Origin: Methylobacterium currus
GTDB taxonomy: Bacteria > Pseudomonadota > Alphaproteobacteria > Rhizobiales > Beijerinckiaceae
Length of the DNA: 64,000 nucleotides
Direction of reading: 5' to 3'
NCBI RefSeq assembly: GCF_003058325.1
Contig: NZ_CP028843.1
Span: 3,469,501-3,533,500, forward strand
Part shown: piece after piece, positions 43,841 through 53,998 of the stretch
How the letters are laid out: every line of letters starts with the position of its first letter
Numbering within the stretch: position 1 is the stretch's first letter
Program-made: the position numbers and the translations under genes
Notes under the pieces: model-generated
The model's input: the letters and a program-made list of their open reading frames with translations, nothing else
What the model was told of the DNA's origin: nothing
Database searches by the model: none

Positions 43841-44970
43841 CAGCACGCGCCCCCTAAGCGTTCGAGCCAGAACGAGCAGCCCACGGCGGGCAGGGCGTCC
43901 CGGCTGCCGAGATGCTGGAGCAGGCCGTCGTAGCGCCCGCCGCCGACGAGGGGCTTGTCCCCCGCCGCCTCCGCGACCTCGAAGATGAAGCCGGTATAAT
44001 AGTCGAGGTTGCGGGCGAAGCTGCCGGTGAACACGAAGCGCTCGAGCGGCAGGCCGCGGGCGGCGATGAAGCCGTTGCGCTCCTCGAACAGGGCGAGCGC
44101 CGCCTCCAGCCGCGGATCGTCGAGGCCGGCCCGGCGGGCGAGGTCGCGGGCGGCCGCCGCCGCGGCGTCGGGGTCACCCGTGAGGGCGAGATAGGAATCG
44201 AGCACCTCGCGGGCACGTCCGCCGAGCCCGGCGCCGCCCTCGGCATGGGCCGCCGCCTTGGCGAGGAAGCGCTCGGCGATCTCCCCGGCGGTGCGGCCGC
44301 CGACCCGGCTGATGCCGGCGATGGCGAGCACGTCCTCGACGAAGGCGCGGACGCCTTGCGGGTCCTGGCCCTGGATGGCGGAGAGAAGGCCCGCATGGGC
44401 CGCGTCGACCGCCACGGGGGTGGCGATCTCGTCGAGGGAGCGGCCGGCGGCCACTGCCCGCAGCGTCCGGCGCTTGGCCGCCGGCTGGACGTTCAGCGCG
44501 TCGAGGAGCGCGGTGATCAGCCCCATATCGCCGAGGCGCACCTGGCCGTCGCGGCGCCCGAGCCGGTCGAGCCCGTCGAGGGCGAGGCCGAGGATCTCGG
44601 CATCGGCCGCCGGCACGTCGGCCCGGCCGATCGATTCGATGCCGGCCTGGTGGAACTCGTCGGGCTCCGCGGCCCGCAGGCGGAAGACCGGGCCGAGATA
44701 GCTGTAATCGGCCGCCTGCCCGTCGGCGACGGCACGGTGGTGGCGCCCGACCGGGATCGTGTATTCGGGCCGCAGGCAGAGTTCCGCCCCGGCGCCGTCC
44801 TGGGTGATGAAGATGCGGCGGCGGATGTCCTCGCCGGACAGCTCCAGGAAGGGCTCGACCGGCTGCAGCACCGGCGGCTCGACCCGCGCGTAGCCCCGGT
44901 CCTCGAACAGCGCCAGGAGCGCCTCGTGCGCCGCCGCCGGCCGGGGGGCCGCGGCTCCGTTACCCGTCAT
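43840..44970 (-). CDS. hisZ: ATP phosphoribosyltransferase regulatory subunit
   Basis: Class II synthetase-like paralogue without aminoacylation, 376 aa, that forms the histidine-sensitive hetero-octamer with short HisG. It keeps [13 protein letters not shown] and [20 protein letters not shown] from the HisRS fold, with [15 protein letters not shown] near the start. Its start is separated from the hisS stop by about 950 bases filled by a toxin-antitoxin remnant, whereas these genes are adjacent in many Rhizobiales. Confidence 0.92.
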   Translation of the reverse strand: MTGNGAAAPRPAAAHEALLALFEDRGYARVEPPVLQPVEPFLELSGEDIRRRIFITQDGAGAELCLRPEYTIPVGRHHRAVADGQAADYSYLGPVFRLRAAEPDEFHQAGIESIGRADVPAADAEILGLALDGLDRLGRRDGQVRLGDMGLITALLDALNVQPAAKRRTLRAVAAGRSLDEIATPVAVDAAHAGLLSAIQGQDPQGVRAFVEDVLAIAGISRVGGRTAGEIAERFLAKAAAHAEGGAGLGGRAREVLDSYLALTGDPDAAAAAARDLARRAGLDDPRLEAALALFEERNGFIAARGLPLERFVFTGSFARNLDYYTGFIFEVAEAAGDKPLVGGGRYDGLLQHLGSRDALPAVGCSFWLERLGGAC

Positions 44971-45173
44971 TGGTCACAATATCCAAATTTCTTGGACGGC
45001 CGTGTAGCAGCACCAGACGGGCTTGGCGACCGATCGCTGTTGGGGACATGTGCGCAGATGACAGCCGGCCAGGACGTGCCGGATACGGTATCCGCTCGCA
45101 ACCTGCTCCCTCCGTGGAACCCTAGAGCCATCTCAACTCCGCTCGAGTGAGCGCATCACGAATGATGAACCGC

Positions 45174-45503
45174 TCACTCCGGCTGGCCGAGCATGTCCTC
45201 CACCAACCTCGGATTTTTCTCGATGAGGGCCAGCAGCACGCGCGCAGGGCCCTGCGGCTGCCGCCGATGGTGCTCCCCCTGCCGAAGCGTCGCGACCGGA
45301 ACCCCGATGCTTGCCGCGAAGGCCGTCTGTGCCTTTCCGGTCTGACGACGGATTTCGGCGACGTCAATCGCATCGGGAACACGGATGATCAGGCCTGGAG
45401 GCGTTTCACCCTGTGCGTGAGCCTCGGCTTCCTTCAAGGCCGGCAAAGTCCTCTCGAATATGTCTCTGGCCACGCGCTCGAACCCGGTGCTGAGGCGGAT
45501 CAT
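45174..45503 (-). CDS. HTH antitoxin of a RelE/HigB-type pair
   Basis: Predicted antitoxin of 109 aa with a C-terminal helix-turn-helix: EIRRQTGKAQTAFAASIGVP, then VATLRQGEHHRRQPQGPARV and LLALIEKNPRLVEDML. In related proteins the second part reads TLRxWEQGRRxPxGPA; here the Trp is Gly and the next positions are changed, which suggests drift. The ATG at 45503 overlaps the toxin stop (ATGA), the expected toxin-first order of this class. The upstream toxin gene is frameshifted. Confidence 0.75.
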   Translation of the reverse strand: MIRLSTGFERVARDIFERTLPALKEAEAHAQGETPPGLIIRVPDAIDVAEIRRQTGKAQTAFAASIGVPVATLRQGEHHRRQPQGPARVLLALIEKNPRLVEDMLGQPE

Positions 45504-45863
45504 TGCCGCCGATGCTGCCAATACGCTCTGATCGAAGATGTCAGCTTGGCAAGCTGCAGCACCTCGGCATCGCTGGAGGTATCCCGGTCGCTCTTGCTCA
45601 GCACGGCCAACAGGTAGACCGGGGCATCAGGTCCGACAGAGGCCGTCAGCACACGATATCCTCCGCTCTTCCCCTTTCCGCGACCAGCAACCCGCACCTT
45701 ACGGATGCCCACCGGAGCCAACGATGAGATCGCCCGCCTCCGGATCGGCCGCGAGCATGGGCTTGAGCGCGAGCCGGCTCGCTCGCGGCATGCGCTCGGC
45801 CTCGGCGTCCCTGACGAATTCCGAGGTCTCTGCGACCGTATGCAACGGAGATCCGCCACTCAT
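45500..45863 (-). pseudogene. RelE/HigB-type toxin, disrupted by a one-base frameshift
   Basis: The N-terminal half (MSGGSPLHTVAETSEFVRDA, LAADPEAGDLIVGSGG) lies in one frame and the C-terminal half (IRKVRVAGRGKGKSGGYRVL, PVYLLAVLSKSDR, LTSSIRAYWQ) in another. Joined, they read like an intact RelE/HigB ribosome-dependent mRNA interferase. The break is at about 45710: removing the C in GGTGGGCATCCG would restore GGIRKVR. As it stands the first frame stops after GGHP. It could also be a sequencing error. The intact toxin would be about 120 aa. Confidence 0.75.
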
Positions 45864-45920
45864 AGCTGAGCCTGGCGGCAAGCTATGTCAATGACGTAGT
45901 CTCCGGAGGGCGAACCCGTC

Positions 45921-47456
45921 TCACCTCCCGTAATGCCGCCCCAGCACCTCGCGCACCCGCGCGACCATCTCGTCCGCCGGCACGGAGAACTGAGCCGGCC
46001 GGGCGGCCTTCCACTCGGCGTTGCTGTCGATTGCCGCGGCCGCCTTCGCGCCCTCGATCAGGTCCTTGATCTGGACCTCGCCCTTCGCCCGCTCGTCGCT
46101 GCCCTGGATGACGACGCAGGGGGCGCCGCGGCGGTCGGCGTACTTCATCTGGGCCTTCATGCCGGAGGCGCCGAGATAGAGCTCGGAGCGGATGCCGGCC
46201 TGGCGCAAGGCCGCGACGAGCGCCTGGTAGGCGGCGGTCTCCTCGCGGTCGAGCACCAGTACCACCACCGGGCCGGGCGCGGCCTGACCCGACACGATCG
46301 GGCTGCGGACCAGCTGGAGGGCGGAGAACAGGCGCGAGACGCCGACCGAGAATCCGGTCGCCGGCACCGGCTCGGAGCGGAAGCGGCCGACGAGGCCGTC
46401 ATAGCGCCCGCCGCCCGCCACCGAGCCGAAGCGTACGGTCTGGCCGTCCTCGTTGACGACCGGGAAGGTCAGCTCGGCCTCGAAGACCGGGCCGGTGTAG
46501 TATTCGAGGCCCCGCACCACGGACGGGTCGGCCCGCACGCGGTCGTGGCCGTAGCCCGCCGCCTCGCACAGCTTCATGATGGCGTGCAGCTCGGCGATGC
46601 CCTGGCGCCCGGTCTCGGAGGAGCCGACGACCTCGCCCCAGCCGCCGAAGAAGCTTTCCCAGAAGGCGAGGCGGTCGCCGCCGTCGGTCGGGGCGGCCTG
46701 GAACGAGACGTAGCGCAGGATGCGCTCGATCGCATCGTCCGAGAGGCCGGCGCCCTTGGTGAAGTCGCCGCTCTCGTCCTTGCGGCCGGGGCCGAGCAGC
46801 AGGCGCACGCCGTCGGGCCCGAGGCGGTCGAGCTTGTCGATCGCCCGCAGCACGGTGAGGCGCCGGCCGGCCTGGTCGTCGCCGCCGAGCCCGATCGCCT
46901 CCATCACGCCGTCGAGGACCTTGCGGTTGTTGACCTTCACCACGTAGTCGCCGCGGCCGATGCCGACCTTCTCCAGCGTGTCGGCGGCCATCATGCAGAT
47001 CTCGGCATCCGCCGCGACGGTTGGCGCCCCGACGATGTCGGCGTCGAACTGCATGAACTGGCGGAAGCGGCCCGGGCCCGGCTTCTCGTTGCGGAAGACG
47101 TAGCCGGCGCGGTAGCTGCGATAGGGCTTGGGCAGGGCGTCGAAATGCTCGGCGACGTAGCGGGCGAGCGGCGCCGTCAGGTCGTAGCGCAGGGATAGCC
47201 AGGATTCGTCGTCGTCCTGGAACGAGAACACGCCCTCGTTCGGCCGGTCGAGGTCAGGCAGGAACTTGCCGAGCGCCTCGGTGTACTCGATGAAGGGGGT
47301 CTCCACCGCCTCGAAGCCGTAGAGCTCGAAGCTCTCGCGGATCTTCTCCAGCATCCGGTTGGTGGCGGCGATCTCGGCCGGCCCGCGGTCGACGAGGCCG
47401 CGCGGCAGGCGGGGCTTGAGGGTGGCGGCCTTCTCGGCCTTCGCGGGCTTGGACAT
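45921..47456 (-). CDS. hisS: Histidyl-tRNA synthetase
   Basis: Class II synthetase charging tRNA-His, 511 aa (long rhizobial form). Visible are motif 2 ([15 protein letters not shown]), the histidine A and B signatures ([26 protein letters not shown]) and the C-terminal anticodon-binding domain ([20 protein letters not shown]). The ATG at 47456 precedes a Lys/Ala-rich N-terminal arm. It heads the hisS, hisZ, hisG run; the gap before hisZ is occupied by the toxin-antitoxin remnant. Confidence 0.95.
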   Translation of the reverse strand: MSKPAKAEKAATLKPRLPRGLVDRGPAEIAATNRMLEKIRESFELYGFEAVETPFIEYTEALGKFLPDLDRPNEGVFSFQDDDESWLSLRYDLTAPLARYVAEHFDALPKPYRSYRAGYVFRNEKPGPGRFRQFMQFDADIVGAPTVAADAEICMMAADTLEKVGIGRGDYVVKVNNRKVLDGVMEAIGLGGDDQAGRRLTVLRAIDKLDRLGPDGVRLLLGPGRKDESGDFTKGAGLSDDAIERILRYVSFQAAPTDGGDRLAFWESFFGGWGEVVGSSETGRQGIAELHAIMKLCEAAGYGHDRVRADPSVVRGLEYYTGPVFEAELTFPVVNEDGQTVRFGSVAGGGRYDGLVGRFRSEPVPATGFSVGVSRLFSALQLVRSPIVSGQAAPGPVVVLVLDREETAAYQALVAALRQAGIRSELYLGASGMKAQMKYADRRGAPCVVIQGSDERAKGEVQIKDLIEGAKAAAAIDSNAEWKAARPAQFSVPADEMVARVREVLGRHYGR

Positions 47457-47587
47457 CGGGTCTCGCAGAGCAGCGTTCGGCGGCGCGGCCTCGGGCGCCC
47501 GTCGCGGGGGACGGGCCCGGCAAGGGGCGGGCGCGGGGTCCGCCGGGCTCTAGCCCATTTGCCGGCGCCTGCAAACCGATGCTGCCC

Positions 47588-48823
47588 TCACGCCTCCCCG
47601 CCGGCGAGCCAGCGCACCCGCGCCGCCTCCAAGCCCCAGACCATGCCGAGCATCATGTAGACGTGGCGCCACTTCTCCATGTCGATCTGCATCGCCTGGA
47701 GGAAGAACATCAGGAGGGCCGGCACCACGATCTGGGCGTGGCGCCGGTAAGGCGTGTCCTGGCTCATCAGCCGCAGCCCCACCCGGGTGGTCATCAGCAC
47801 CAGGAACACGAAGGCGACGCCGCCGACCCAGCCGCCGTTGGAGAAGGCGCCGATATAGGAATTGTGCGGCTCGAGGTTGAAGGTGCGGCGCCAGCGCAGC
47901 GGGCCCATGCCGAGCGGGTCCTCGATCAGCATGCCGATGCCGCGCAGCTGGTTGCCGAAGCGGCCGGTCTCGCCCTCGTCGTAATCCTGGGTAACGGCGG
48001 CACGCTTGGCGAAGGTCTCGCCAACATTGCCCACCGAGAGCAGGCCCACGAGGGCGACCGCCCCGAACCCCGCCGTGAGGGCGGCGAGCAGCACGATGCG
48101 GCGGCGCAAGAACGGAGCGCTGGTCTGGTGGAGCATCAGGACCATCAGCCCGCTCATCGCCAGGGTTCCGCCCCAGGAGCCGCGGGAGAAGGACAGGAAC
48201 ACGCCGGTGAGCAGGATCCCGAGGCCGAGGCCCGAGAGCAGCGGATGCCGGGCGCGGCCGGTGAGCAGGTTGTGCATCAGGTAGAGCGCGCCGAGGGTCA
48301 GGAACGAGCCGAACACGTTCGGGTCCTGGAAGGTGCCGGAGGCCCGGCCGTACTTGGAAAACAGCTCCTCGTTGCCGATCAGCTCGAGATAGCCGCCGAT
48401 GCCGAGGACGGCGCTGAACAGCGTGCTGGCGGTGTAGACCTTGAGGGCGGCCTCGATCCGGCGGTCGCTGCCGTCCGAGAAGAACATCGTGAAGAAGATG
48501 CCGGTGACGGCGAGGTAGCAGAGCTGCAGCGTCCAGATCGCCGAGAGGTCCTCGTCGAGATAGGGCATCAGGGCGACGACCGTCGCGCCCACGAAGACGA
48601 GGAGCACCATGACGACGGGCACCGCCCCGCGGTAGAGCCGCACGCCGAGCAGGACCCAGAGCACGATGGTCGGGATTGCCACGATGTCGTAGGGCGATGT
48701 GTCCGAGAAGGCGAAGCAGGCGAAGAAGATGAACGCCGCCATCAGGACGTGGCCGAAGCCGCGCAGCAGCGACAGGACCGGCACCGCGGCGAGGTCGCGG
48801 CGCGGCAGGACGAACGTGGTCAT
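47588..48823 (-). CDS. O-antigen ligase-like polytopic membrane protein
   Basis: Inner-membrane protein of 411 aa with about ten to eleven helices. The Wzy/WaaL-type core is GRASGTFQDPNVFGSFLTLG, LSFSRGSWGGTLAM and, in the large periplasmic loop, FNLEPHNSYIGAFSNGG, which holds the conserved His. Such proteins join or polymerise undecaprenyl-linked glycans (O-antigen or exopolysaccharide). No glycosyltransferase cluster is adjacent; the nearest polysaccharide genes in the window are nearly 40 kb away. Confidence 0.85.
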   Translation of the reverse strand: MTTFVLPRRDLAAVPVLSLLRGFGHVLMAAFIFFACFAFSDTSPYDIVAIPTIVLWVLLGVRLYRGAVPVVMVLLVFVGATVVALMPYLDEDLSAIWTLQLCYLAVTGIFFTMFFSDGSDRRIEAALKVYTASTLFSAVLGIGGYLELIGNEELFSKYGRASGTFQDPNVFGSFLTLGALYLMHNLLTGRARHPLLSGLGLGILLTGVFLSFSRGSWGGTLAMSGLMVLMLHQTSAPFLRRRIVLLAALTAGFGAVALVGLLSVGNVGETFAKRAAVTQDYDEGETGRFGNQLRGIGMLIEDPLGMGPLRWRRTFNLEPHNSYIGAFSNGGWVGGVAFVFLVLMTTRVGLRLMSQDTPYRRHAQIVVPALLMFFLQAMQIDMEKWRHVYMMLGMVWGLEAARVRWLAGGEA

Positions 48824-49092
48824 CGGGCGCCTCCTCGGGTGACGGCACCCGGTAAAACTAGAGGCGGGATGGTGTGCGCCGGCTGAAGCGACAAGGTGAA
48901 TGAAGGCTTAAAACGATCGACGGTCGATTCCCGGACGTTCTCCGACCGTCATCCCGTCGTAGAGCCCCGAAGAAACGGCGCGGCCCCGCCGCGGAACGCG
49001 CGACGGGGCCGGACATTCGGGAGAGCCGGTACGCAACTTGGCTCCCCATGAGAATGGCGCGACGACGTGAATCTTTCGTCAACGCCGCCAGA
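48824..49092. other. Intergenic region upstream of the O-antigen ligase-like gene
   Basis: With the following tandem repeat the gap is about 350 bases. The AT-richer part near 48895-48930 (GTGAATGAAGGCTTAAAACG) may hold the ligase-like gene's promoter. No gene or further element seen. Confidence 0.45.
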
Positions 49093-49197
49093 TCAGCGCC
49101 AGTCGGGTCGGCGCCGCTTGGATCAGCGCCGCTTGGATCGGCGCGCCGCGAGCTTGGATCGGCGCGCCGCGAGCTTGGATCAGCGCGCCGCGAGCTT
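49093..49197 (-). repeat. 15- and 21-bp tandem repeats at the end of the SBF gene
   Basis: Three 21-bp units of form GGATCRGCGCGCCGCGAGCTT run from 49135 to 49197; beyond them lie shorter GGATCAGCGCCGCTT units. The first 21-bp unit on the minus strand includes the codons for KLAAR and the stop; the others repeat this end downstream. Confidence 0.85.
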
Positions 49198-50217
49198 CGC
49201 GGCGGCCGGCGCGACGCCGGCCCGGGCCGGGCCCTCCTCGGCGGCGAGCGCGTCTTGCGTGCGCGCGGCGTAGCGGCGGGCGAGCGCGGCGCAAGCCATG
49301 AGCTGGACCTGATGGAAGAGCATCAGGGGCAGCATGATGCCGCCGACATCCTGACCGGCGAAGATCACGTTCGCCATCGGCACGCCGGAAGCCAGGCTCT
49401 TCTTCGAGCCGCAGAACACGATGGTGATCTCGTCCTCCTTCGAGAAGCCGAGGAGGCGGCTCGCGGCGGTCGTGATCGCCAGCACCGCGGCGAGCAGAAC
49501 CAGGTCGACGACCAGCATGGTGGCCAGCGCCGGCAGGGGCGTGCGGCTCCACAGGCCGGTCACCACCGCGTGGCTGAAGGCGATGTAGACGATGAGCAGG
49601 ATCGAGCCGCGATCGACCACCATGGTCAGCGGCTTGTGCCGGGTCAGCCACGGGCCGAGGCGCGGCTGCAGCAGCTGGCCGAGCGCGAAGGGCAGGAGCA
49701 GCTGGGCCATGATCTTGCCGACCGCCCCCCAATCGAAGCCGTGGTGGCTGCCTTGCGTGTTGAGCAGCACCGCGACGAGGAGCGGGGTGATGAACATGCC
49801 GAGGATGTTCGAGGCCGAGGCCGAGCAGATCGCCGCCGGCACGTTGCCGCCCGCCACCGACGTGAAGGCGATGGAGGATTGCACGGTGGAGGGCAGCACG
49901 CAGAGGAAGAGCACGCCCGCGGCCAGCGCCGGGGTCAGCAGGGTCGGGCTGAGCAGGCCGGCGGCGAGGCCGAGGATCGGGAACAGCACGAAGGTCGAGG
50001 CGAAGACCACGAGGTGCAGCCGCCAATGCACCAGCCCGGCGAGCGCCGTCTGACGGTCGATGCGCGCCCCGTGCAGGAAGAAGAGGAGCGCGATCATGCC
50101 GTTGGCGAAGACGCCGAGCCACTCGGCCGGCCGGTCCTGAACCGGCAGCAGGCTGCCGAGGATCAGGGCGCCGACGATCATCAGCGTGAAGGTATCGGGG
50201 CGAAAGCGCGAGAGCAT
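49180..50217 (-). CDS. Bile acid:sodium symporter-like (SBF/YfeH family) transporter
   Basis: Inner-membrane carrier of 345 aa with ten predicted helices of the BASS fold. Markers are MIALLFFLHGARIDRQTALA, CVLPSTVQSSIAFTSVAGGN (first crossover motif) and ITIVFCGSKKSLASGVPMAN (second crossover). It belongs to the YfeH-like branch, for which substrates are mostly unknown. The divergent LysR gene and the LysR-type box between them suggest regulated uptake or export of a small acid. The C-terminal codons lie in a tandem repeat. Confidence 0.88.
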   Translation of the reverse strand: MLSRFRPDTFTLMIVGALILGSLLPVQDRPAEWLGVFANGMIALLFFLHGARIDRQTALAGLVHWRLHLVVFASTFVLFPILGLAAGLLSPTLLTPALAAGVLFLCVLPSTVQSSIAFTSVAGGNVPAAICSASASNILGMFITPLLVAVLLNTQGSHHGFDWGAVGKIMAQLLLPFALGQLLQPRLGPWLTRHKPLTMVVDRGSILLIVYIAFSHAVVTGLWSRTPLPALATMLVVDLVLLAAVLAITTAASRLLGFSKEDEITIVFCGSKKSLASGVPMANVIFAGQDVGGIMLPLMLFHQVQLMACAALARRYAARTQDALAAEEGPARAGVAPAAAKLAAR

Positions 50218-50299
50218 GGCGGGCCGAGCGTCTGGAAGGAACCTCGCCTACCTAATCGGACAGGCCCCGGATGGGTACGCGGGAGCGCAGGATTACAGT

Positions 50300-50316
50300 T
50301 ATCGTGAAATGCGATA
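50300..50316. promoter_or_regulatory. LysR-type operator box
   Basis: TATCG and CGATA flank 7 bases; it contains ATC-N9-GAT and T-N11-A, the standard LysR binding pattern. It sits between the divergent SBF and LysR genes, 37 bases before the chosen LysR start. Confidence 0.6.
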
Positions 50317-50353
50317 GCGTAGGCTTCGCTCATGCAGGATGCGGAGAGCCGAC

Positions 50354-51205
50354 GTGACCCGCCTGATCGATCCCGTGCTGCTGCGCACCCTGGCGGCGGT
50401 GGTGCGCAGCCGCAGCTTCAGCCGGGCGGCCGAGCAGCTCGGCCTCGGCCAGTCGACGGTGAGCCAGCACGTCCAGCGCCTGGAGGCCCAGATCGGGCGC
50501 CGGCTGGTGGCCCGGGACACCCATTCGGTGGCCCTGACCCCGGAGGGCGAGACGGTGCTGGGCTTCGCCCGCACGGTGCTCGATGCCCACGAGCGGCTGG
50601 AGCGGGCGCTGGCCGGAGGTCCCGTGCGGGGCAAGGTCCGCTTCGGCGCCTCGGAGGATTTCGTGCAGAGCCGGCTGTCGGAGGTGCTTCGCGATTTCCG
50701 CGAGGCCTACCCGTCGGTGGACCTCGAACTAAGCGTGGCGTTGACCGGCTTCCTCCACGACGCGCTGGCGAGGGGCGAGCTCGACCTCGTGCTGGGCAAG
50801 CGCCATGTCGGCGAGACGCAAGGGATGCTGGTCCGGCGCGACCGGCTGGTCTGGGTCGGGTTGCCCACCGCCCTGCCGGAGCGGGGCGAGCCGGTGGCGC
50901 TCGCGAGCTTCCCGGCCCCCAGCATCACCCGGGCGGTGGCGCTCGCGGCTCTCACGCAGGAGGGCCGGGCCTTCCGCATCACCTGCACCTGCGCCAGCCT
51001 CAGCGGCTTGCGCGCCGCGGCGCTCGCCGGCGTCGGCCTGATGGCGCAGCCCCGCAGCCTGATCCCCGACGGGTTGCAGGAACTCTCCCACGCCGACCTG
51101 CCGCGCCTCGCCGACGTCGAGTTCGTCCTGTCCGGCCCCGGCCTCCACCGCGAGCCGAGCCGGGCGCTGGCACACGAGATCCTGAACGCGGATATCTGGG
51201 ACTGA
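50354..51205 (+). CDS. LysR-family regulator divergent from the SBF carrier
   Basis: DNA-binding regulator of about 283 aa. Winged helix: VVRSRSFSRAAEQLGLGQST, VSQHVQRLEAQIGRRLVARD. The effector domain is of the LrhA/HdfR-like type (GVRFGASEDF-like strand, here GKVRFGASEDFVQSRLSEVL). GTG 50354 follows GGAGAG by 5 bases and is preferred; ATGs at 50332 (different frame) and 50339 lie upstream. It probably controls the divergent carrier. Confidence 0.87.
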   Translation: MTRLIDPVLLRTLAAVVRSRSFSRAAEQLGLGQSTVSQHVQRLEAQIGRRLVARDTHSVALTPEGETVLGFARTVLDAHERLERALAGGPVRGKVRFGASEDFVQSRLSEVLRDFREAYPSVDLELSVALTGFLHDALARGELDLVLGKRHVGETQGMLVRRDRLVWVGLPTALPERGEPVALASFPAPSITRAVALAALTQEGRAFRITCTCASLSGLRAAALAGVGLMAQPRSLIPDGLQELSHADLPRLADVEFVLSGPGLHREPSRALAHEILNADIWD

Positions 51206-51321
51206 TCCGGTCTCCCGGCCTCGTGCGCGGCTCCGGTGGGCCCTCTGGGCAGCCTTGATTTCCCCGGGCAGCCCTGCCGCCCGGGACGGCCCGCGCGATC
51301 CCGGGGACGGGACGCGCGCCC

Positions 51322-53037
51322 TTACGGCGCCAGGTCGTGGACCGGGGCCTTGACCGGGATGTCGCTGCTGCTGAGCACCGTGTCGCTCACCGGAACCGGC
51401 TTCAGCGGAGCGCGGTCGATCGCCGGCGGGGCCGGTAGCTGCAACTGCTCGCTGGTATAGGCCCAGCCTTGAGCGACCTTCTCCGGATCGTCGTTCAGGC
51501 GCTGGCCGTAGCTCGGGACGATCTGGCGGATCTTCGCCTGCCATTCGGGCGTGGCGACGTTCTTGGCAAAGACCTTCTCGAGCACCTGCAGCATGATCGG
51601 CGCCGCCGTGGAGGCGCCCGGCGAGGCGCCGAGCAGCGCCGCGATGCTGCCGTCCTGCGCGTTGACGATCTCGGTGCCGAGCTTCAGCACCCCGCCCTTG
51701 TCCTTGTCGCGCTTGATGATCTGCACGCGCTGGCCGGCCTGCCACAGGCGCCACTCGCCCTTCCTGGCGTCCGGGAAGTATTCCTTCAGCGCCGCGTGCC
51801 GGTCGTCGTCGGAGAGCATCAGCTGGCCGGCGAGGTATTCCACCAGCGGGAACTCGTCGAGGCCGACCCGCATCATCGGCCAGACGTTGCTGGTCGTGGT
51901 CGAGGTCAGCAGGTCGAGATACGAGCCCTCCTTCAGGAATTTGGTCGAGAAGGTCGCGAACGGCCCGAACAGGAGGACGCGCTTGCCGCCGAGCACGCGG
52001 GTGTCGAGATGGGGCACCGACATCGGCGGCGAGCCGACCGAGGCCTTGCCGTAGGCCTTGGCGAGGTGGAGCGTGGCGACGTCCGGGTTCTCGTTGATCA
52101 GGAACGAGCCGCCGACCGGGAAGCCGGCATAGTCCTGGCCCTCCGGGATGCCGGAGGCCTGGAGCAGGTGCAGGGCGCCGCCGCCGGCGCCGATGAACAC
52201 GAACTTGGCGTCGACCGCCTGGCGCGACCCGTCCCTGAGGTTGCGCGAGGTCACGCGCCAGGAGCCGTCGGCGTTCTTGGCGATGCCCTGGACCTCGGTC
52301 GAGACGTCGAGGCGGAAGGTCGGCTGGCGGCGCAGGTGGGCGACGTATTGGCGGGTGACCTCGCCCCACTCGACGTCGGTGCCGAGCGGCGACCAGGTGG
52401 CGGCGACCTTCTGGTTCGGGTCGCGCCCCTCCATCATCAGGGGCACCCACTTTTTCAGCTGCCCGGGATCGGTCGAGAACTCCATCCCGGCGAAGAGCGG
52501 GCTCGCCTTCAGCGCCTCGTAGCGCCGCTTGAGAAAGTCGATGTTGTCATCACCCCAGACGAAGCTCATGTGGGGCGTGTAGTTGATGAAGGTCTTGGGG
52601 TCCCTCAAGACGCCGTTCTTCACCTGCCAGGCGAGGAACTGGCGGGTGACTTGGAACGCCTCGTTGATCTCGACAGCCTTGGCGATCTCGATCTTGCCCT
52701 TCTTCTCGGGCGTATAGTTCAGCTCGGCCAGCGCCGAATGGCCGGTGCCGGCGTTGTTCCAGCCGTTCGAGCTCTCCATCGCCACCTGGTCGAGGCGCTC
52801 GAGCATCCGGATCGACCAGCCCGGCTCCAGCTCGTTGAGCCACACGCCGAGCGTCGCGCTCATCACGCCGCCGCCGATCAGCAGCACGTCGACCTTGTCG
52901 GCGCCGGTTCCATCCGGATCCTTGGCCAGGGCGAGCGAATCGGGCAAAGCCGCGGCCGCGAGGCCGGCAGCCGCACCGCCGAGGATCCGGCGCCGGCTCA
53001 CGCTGGCAAGGCTGGTGGTCTTGTCGTCGGCACGCAT
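51322..53037 (-). CDS. mqo: Malate:quinone oxidoreductase with twin-arginine-like leader
   Basis: FAD enzyme that oxidises malate to oxaloacetate and reduces quinone, 571 aa. Core motifs: [65 protein letters not shown]. The N-terminus [20 protein letters not shown] followed by ALA is a twin-arginine-like export signal, so the enzyme may act at the periplasmic face. E. coli Mqo also has a signal-like N-terminus, so this is not unique. The ATG at 53037 is the best fit. The C-terminal 40 residues are Pro/Val-rich and lack family similarity. Monocistronic. Confidence 0.92.
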   Translation of the reverse strand: MRADDKTTSLASVSRRRILGGAAAGLAAAALPDSLALAKDPDGTGADKVDVLLIGGGVMSATLGVWLNELEPGWSIRMLERLDQVAMESSNGWNNAGTGHSALAELNYTPEKKGKIEIAKAVEINEAFQVTRQFLAWQVKNGVLRDPKTFINYTPHMSFVWGDDNIDFLKRRYEALKASPLFAGMEFSTDPGQLKKWVPLMMEGRDPNQKVAATWSPLGTDVEWGEVTRQYVAHLRRQPTFRLDVSTEVQGIAKNADGSWRVTSRNLRDGSRQAVDAKFVFIGAGGGALHLLQASGIPEGQDYAGFPVGGSFLINENPDVATLHLAKAYGKASVGSPPMSVPHLDTRVLGGKRVLLFGPFATFSTKFLKEGSYLDLLTSTTTSNVWPMMRVGLDEFPLVEYLAGQLMLSDDDRHAALKEYFPDARKGEWRLWQAGQRVQIIKRDKDKGGVLKLGTEIVNAQDGSIAALLGASPGASTAAPIMLQVLEKVFAKNVATPEWQAKIRQIVPSYGQRLNDDPEKVAQGWAYTSEQLQLPAPPAIDRAPLKPVPVSDTVLSSSDIPVKAPVHDLAP

Positions 53038-53488
53038 GGCCAAACCCCGTTCTGGTACAGGACCGGCAGGCGCGCGCCCCCGGCCGTGACAGGCGTCCGA
53101 TCGCGAGCGCGCCGCCGGCTCGCCGCGTAAGACCTTTTCGGGTGGTTTCCTCGGGAGGAGGCCGCGGTACCCCGACGCCGTCGGTCCCTCGGGGCCTCGA
53201 TTCCCCGCGCGTCCGGACCAGGCCGGAGGGCGGGGCGGCATCCGCTTCGCCCGCTCTTCGCGGCAGCCTGACGGCTGCTTCGGGGGCTCTTTAGAAGACG
53301 CCGGCTGGTGAGCTCGATTGAGTCTGGCGCCGGGTCATAGACGATGCCCGGGCAAAGGACAACGACCGTCCGGCATCCGGCCTCTCTGCCGCGATCATCG
53401 ATGGGCCATGCTGTGGAATGCCGGCATTTCCTCACCGGCATGTCCGGGATCTTCATGCCGCGTGCCGCGCCCGGATGCGGCGGGATCC
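53038..53488. other. Intergenic region upstream of mqo
   Basis: About 450 bases, with no supported gene. GC-rich short inverted repeats (for example around 53165-53240) are present, but no operator or terminator stands out. Confidence 0.4.
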
Positions 53489-53998
53489 TCACAGCTGCGC
53501 GGCGATCACCTCGGTCAGGGTCACCGGGCGGCCGGCCTCGCGGGCGAGTCGCAGCAGGGTCGATTGGCGGAAGCGCGCATCCGCCGTGATCTCGCGGCCG
53601 AGCCAGTCCGGCAGGGCTACGACCTGCGCCTCGTGCTCCAGCTCGATCTCGGCCAGGACCATGCCGGCGAGCGACCCGCCATACTCGTCCACGGTCCAGA
53701 CCAGCCCGCCATGCGGCACGCAGTGGCGCGTCTTCTCGATCAGGCAGGTCTCGCAGACGAGGCGCAGCATGTCCTCGGCCTCGCCCCGCGGGATCTCGTA
53801 CTCGAATTCCGGCCGGGACAGGCCGTCGCGCCGGCCCTTGACGGTGAGCCAGGCCCGCTCCTCGTCGAGCCGCACCCGGACCTTGCCGCCGGCGAACTCG
53901 CCCACGAGCCCGTCCGTGAGCCGGTGCCGGCTCACCGCGTGCTCGCGCCAACCCGCATGAGCGACCAGGAACTTCCGCTCGACCTCGTACCGCATCAC
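53489..53998 (-). CDS. CYTH-domain protein (triphosphate tunnel metalloenzyme)
   Basis: Single-domain CYTH protein of 169 aa. The defining ExExK start is YEVERKFLV, followed by alternating charged strands (GGKVRVRLDEERAWLTVKGR, EFEYEIPRGEAEDML, LAEIELEHEAQ) that line a tunnel binding triphosphates and metal ions. Known members hydrolyse inorganic triphosphate or thiamine triphosphate; short bacterial forms like this are mostly tripolyphosphatases, which is the likely role. Monocistronic; either ATG at 53998 or 53995 may start it. Confidence 0.88.
   Translation of the reverse strand: MMRYEVERKFLVAHAGWREHAVSRHRLTDGLVGEFAGGKVRVRLDEERAWLTVKGRRDGLSRPEFEYEIPRGEAEDMLRLVCETCLIEKTRHCVPHGGLVWTVDEYGGSLAGMVLAEIELEHEAQVVALPDWLGREITADARFRQSTLLRLAREAGRPVTLTEVIAAQL

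Noticed and set aside
45122..45382. Alternative frame over the antitoxin end
   Set aside because: It gives a basic, Trp/Cys-rich peptide with no homology pattern; the chosen frame keeps the HTH and the ATGA overlap.
48858..49082. 74-codon minus-strand frame in the intergenic gap
   Set aside because: No ribosome site or family signal; basic and Ser/Arg-rich as expected of non-coding GC-rich DNA.
49048..50307. Plus-strand frame opposite the SBF carrier
   Set aside because: Polar, repetitive composition; the minus strand has ten clear transmembrane helices.
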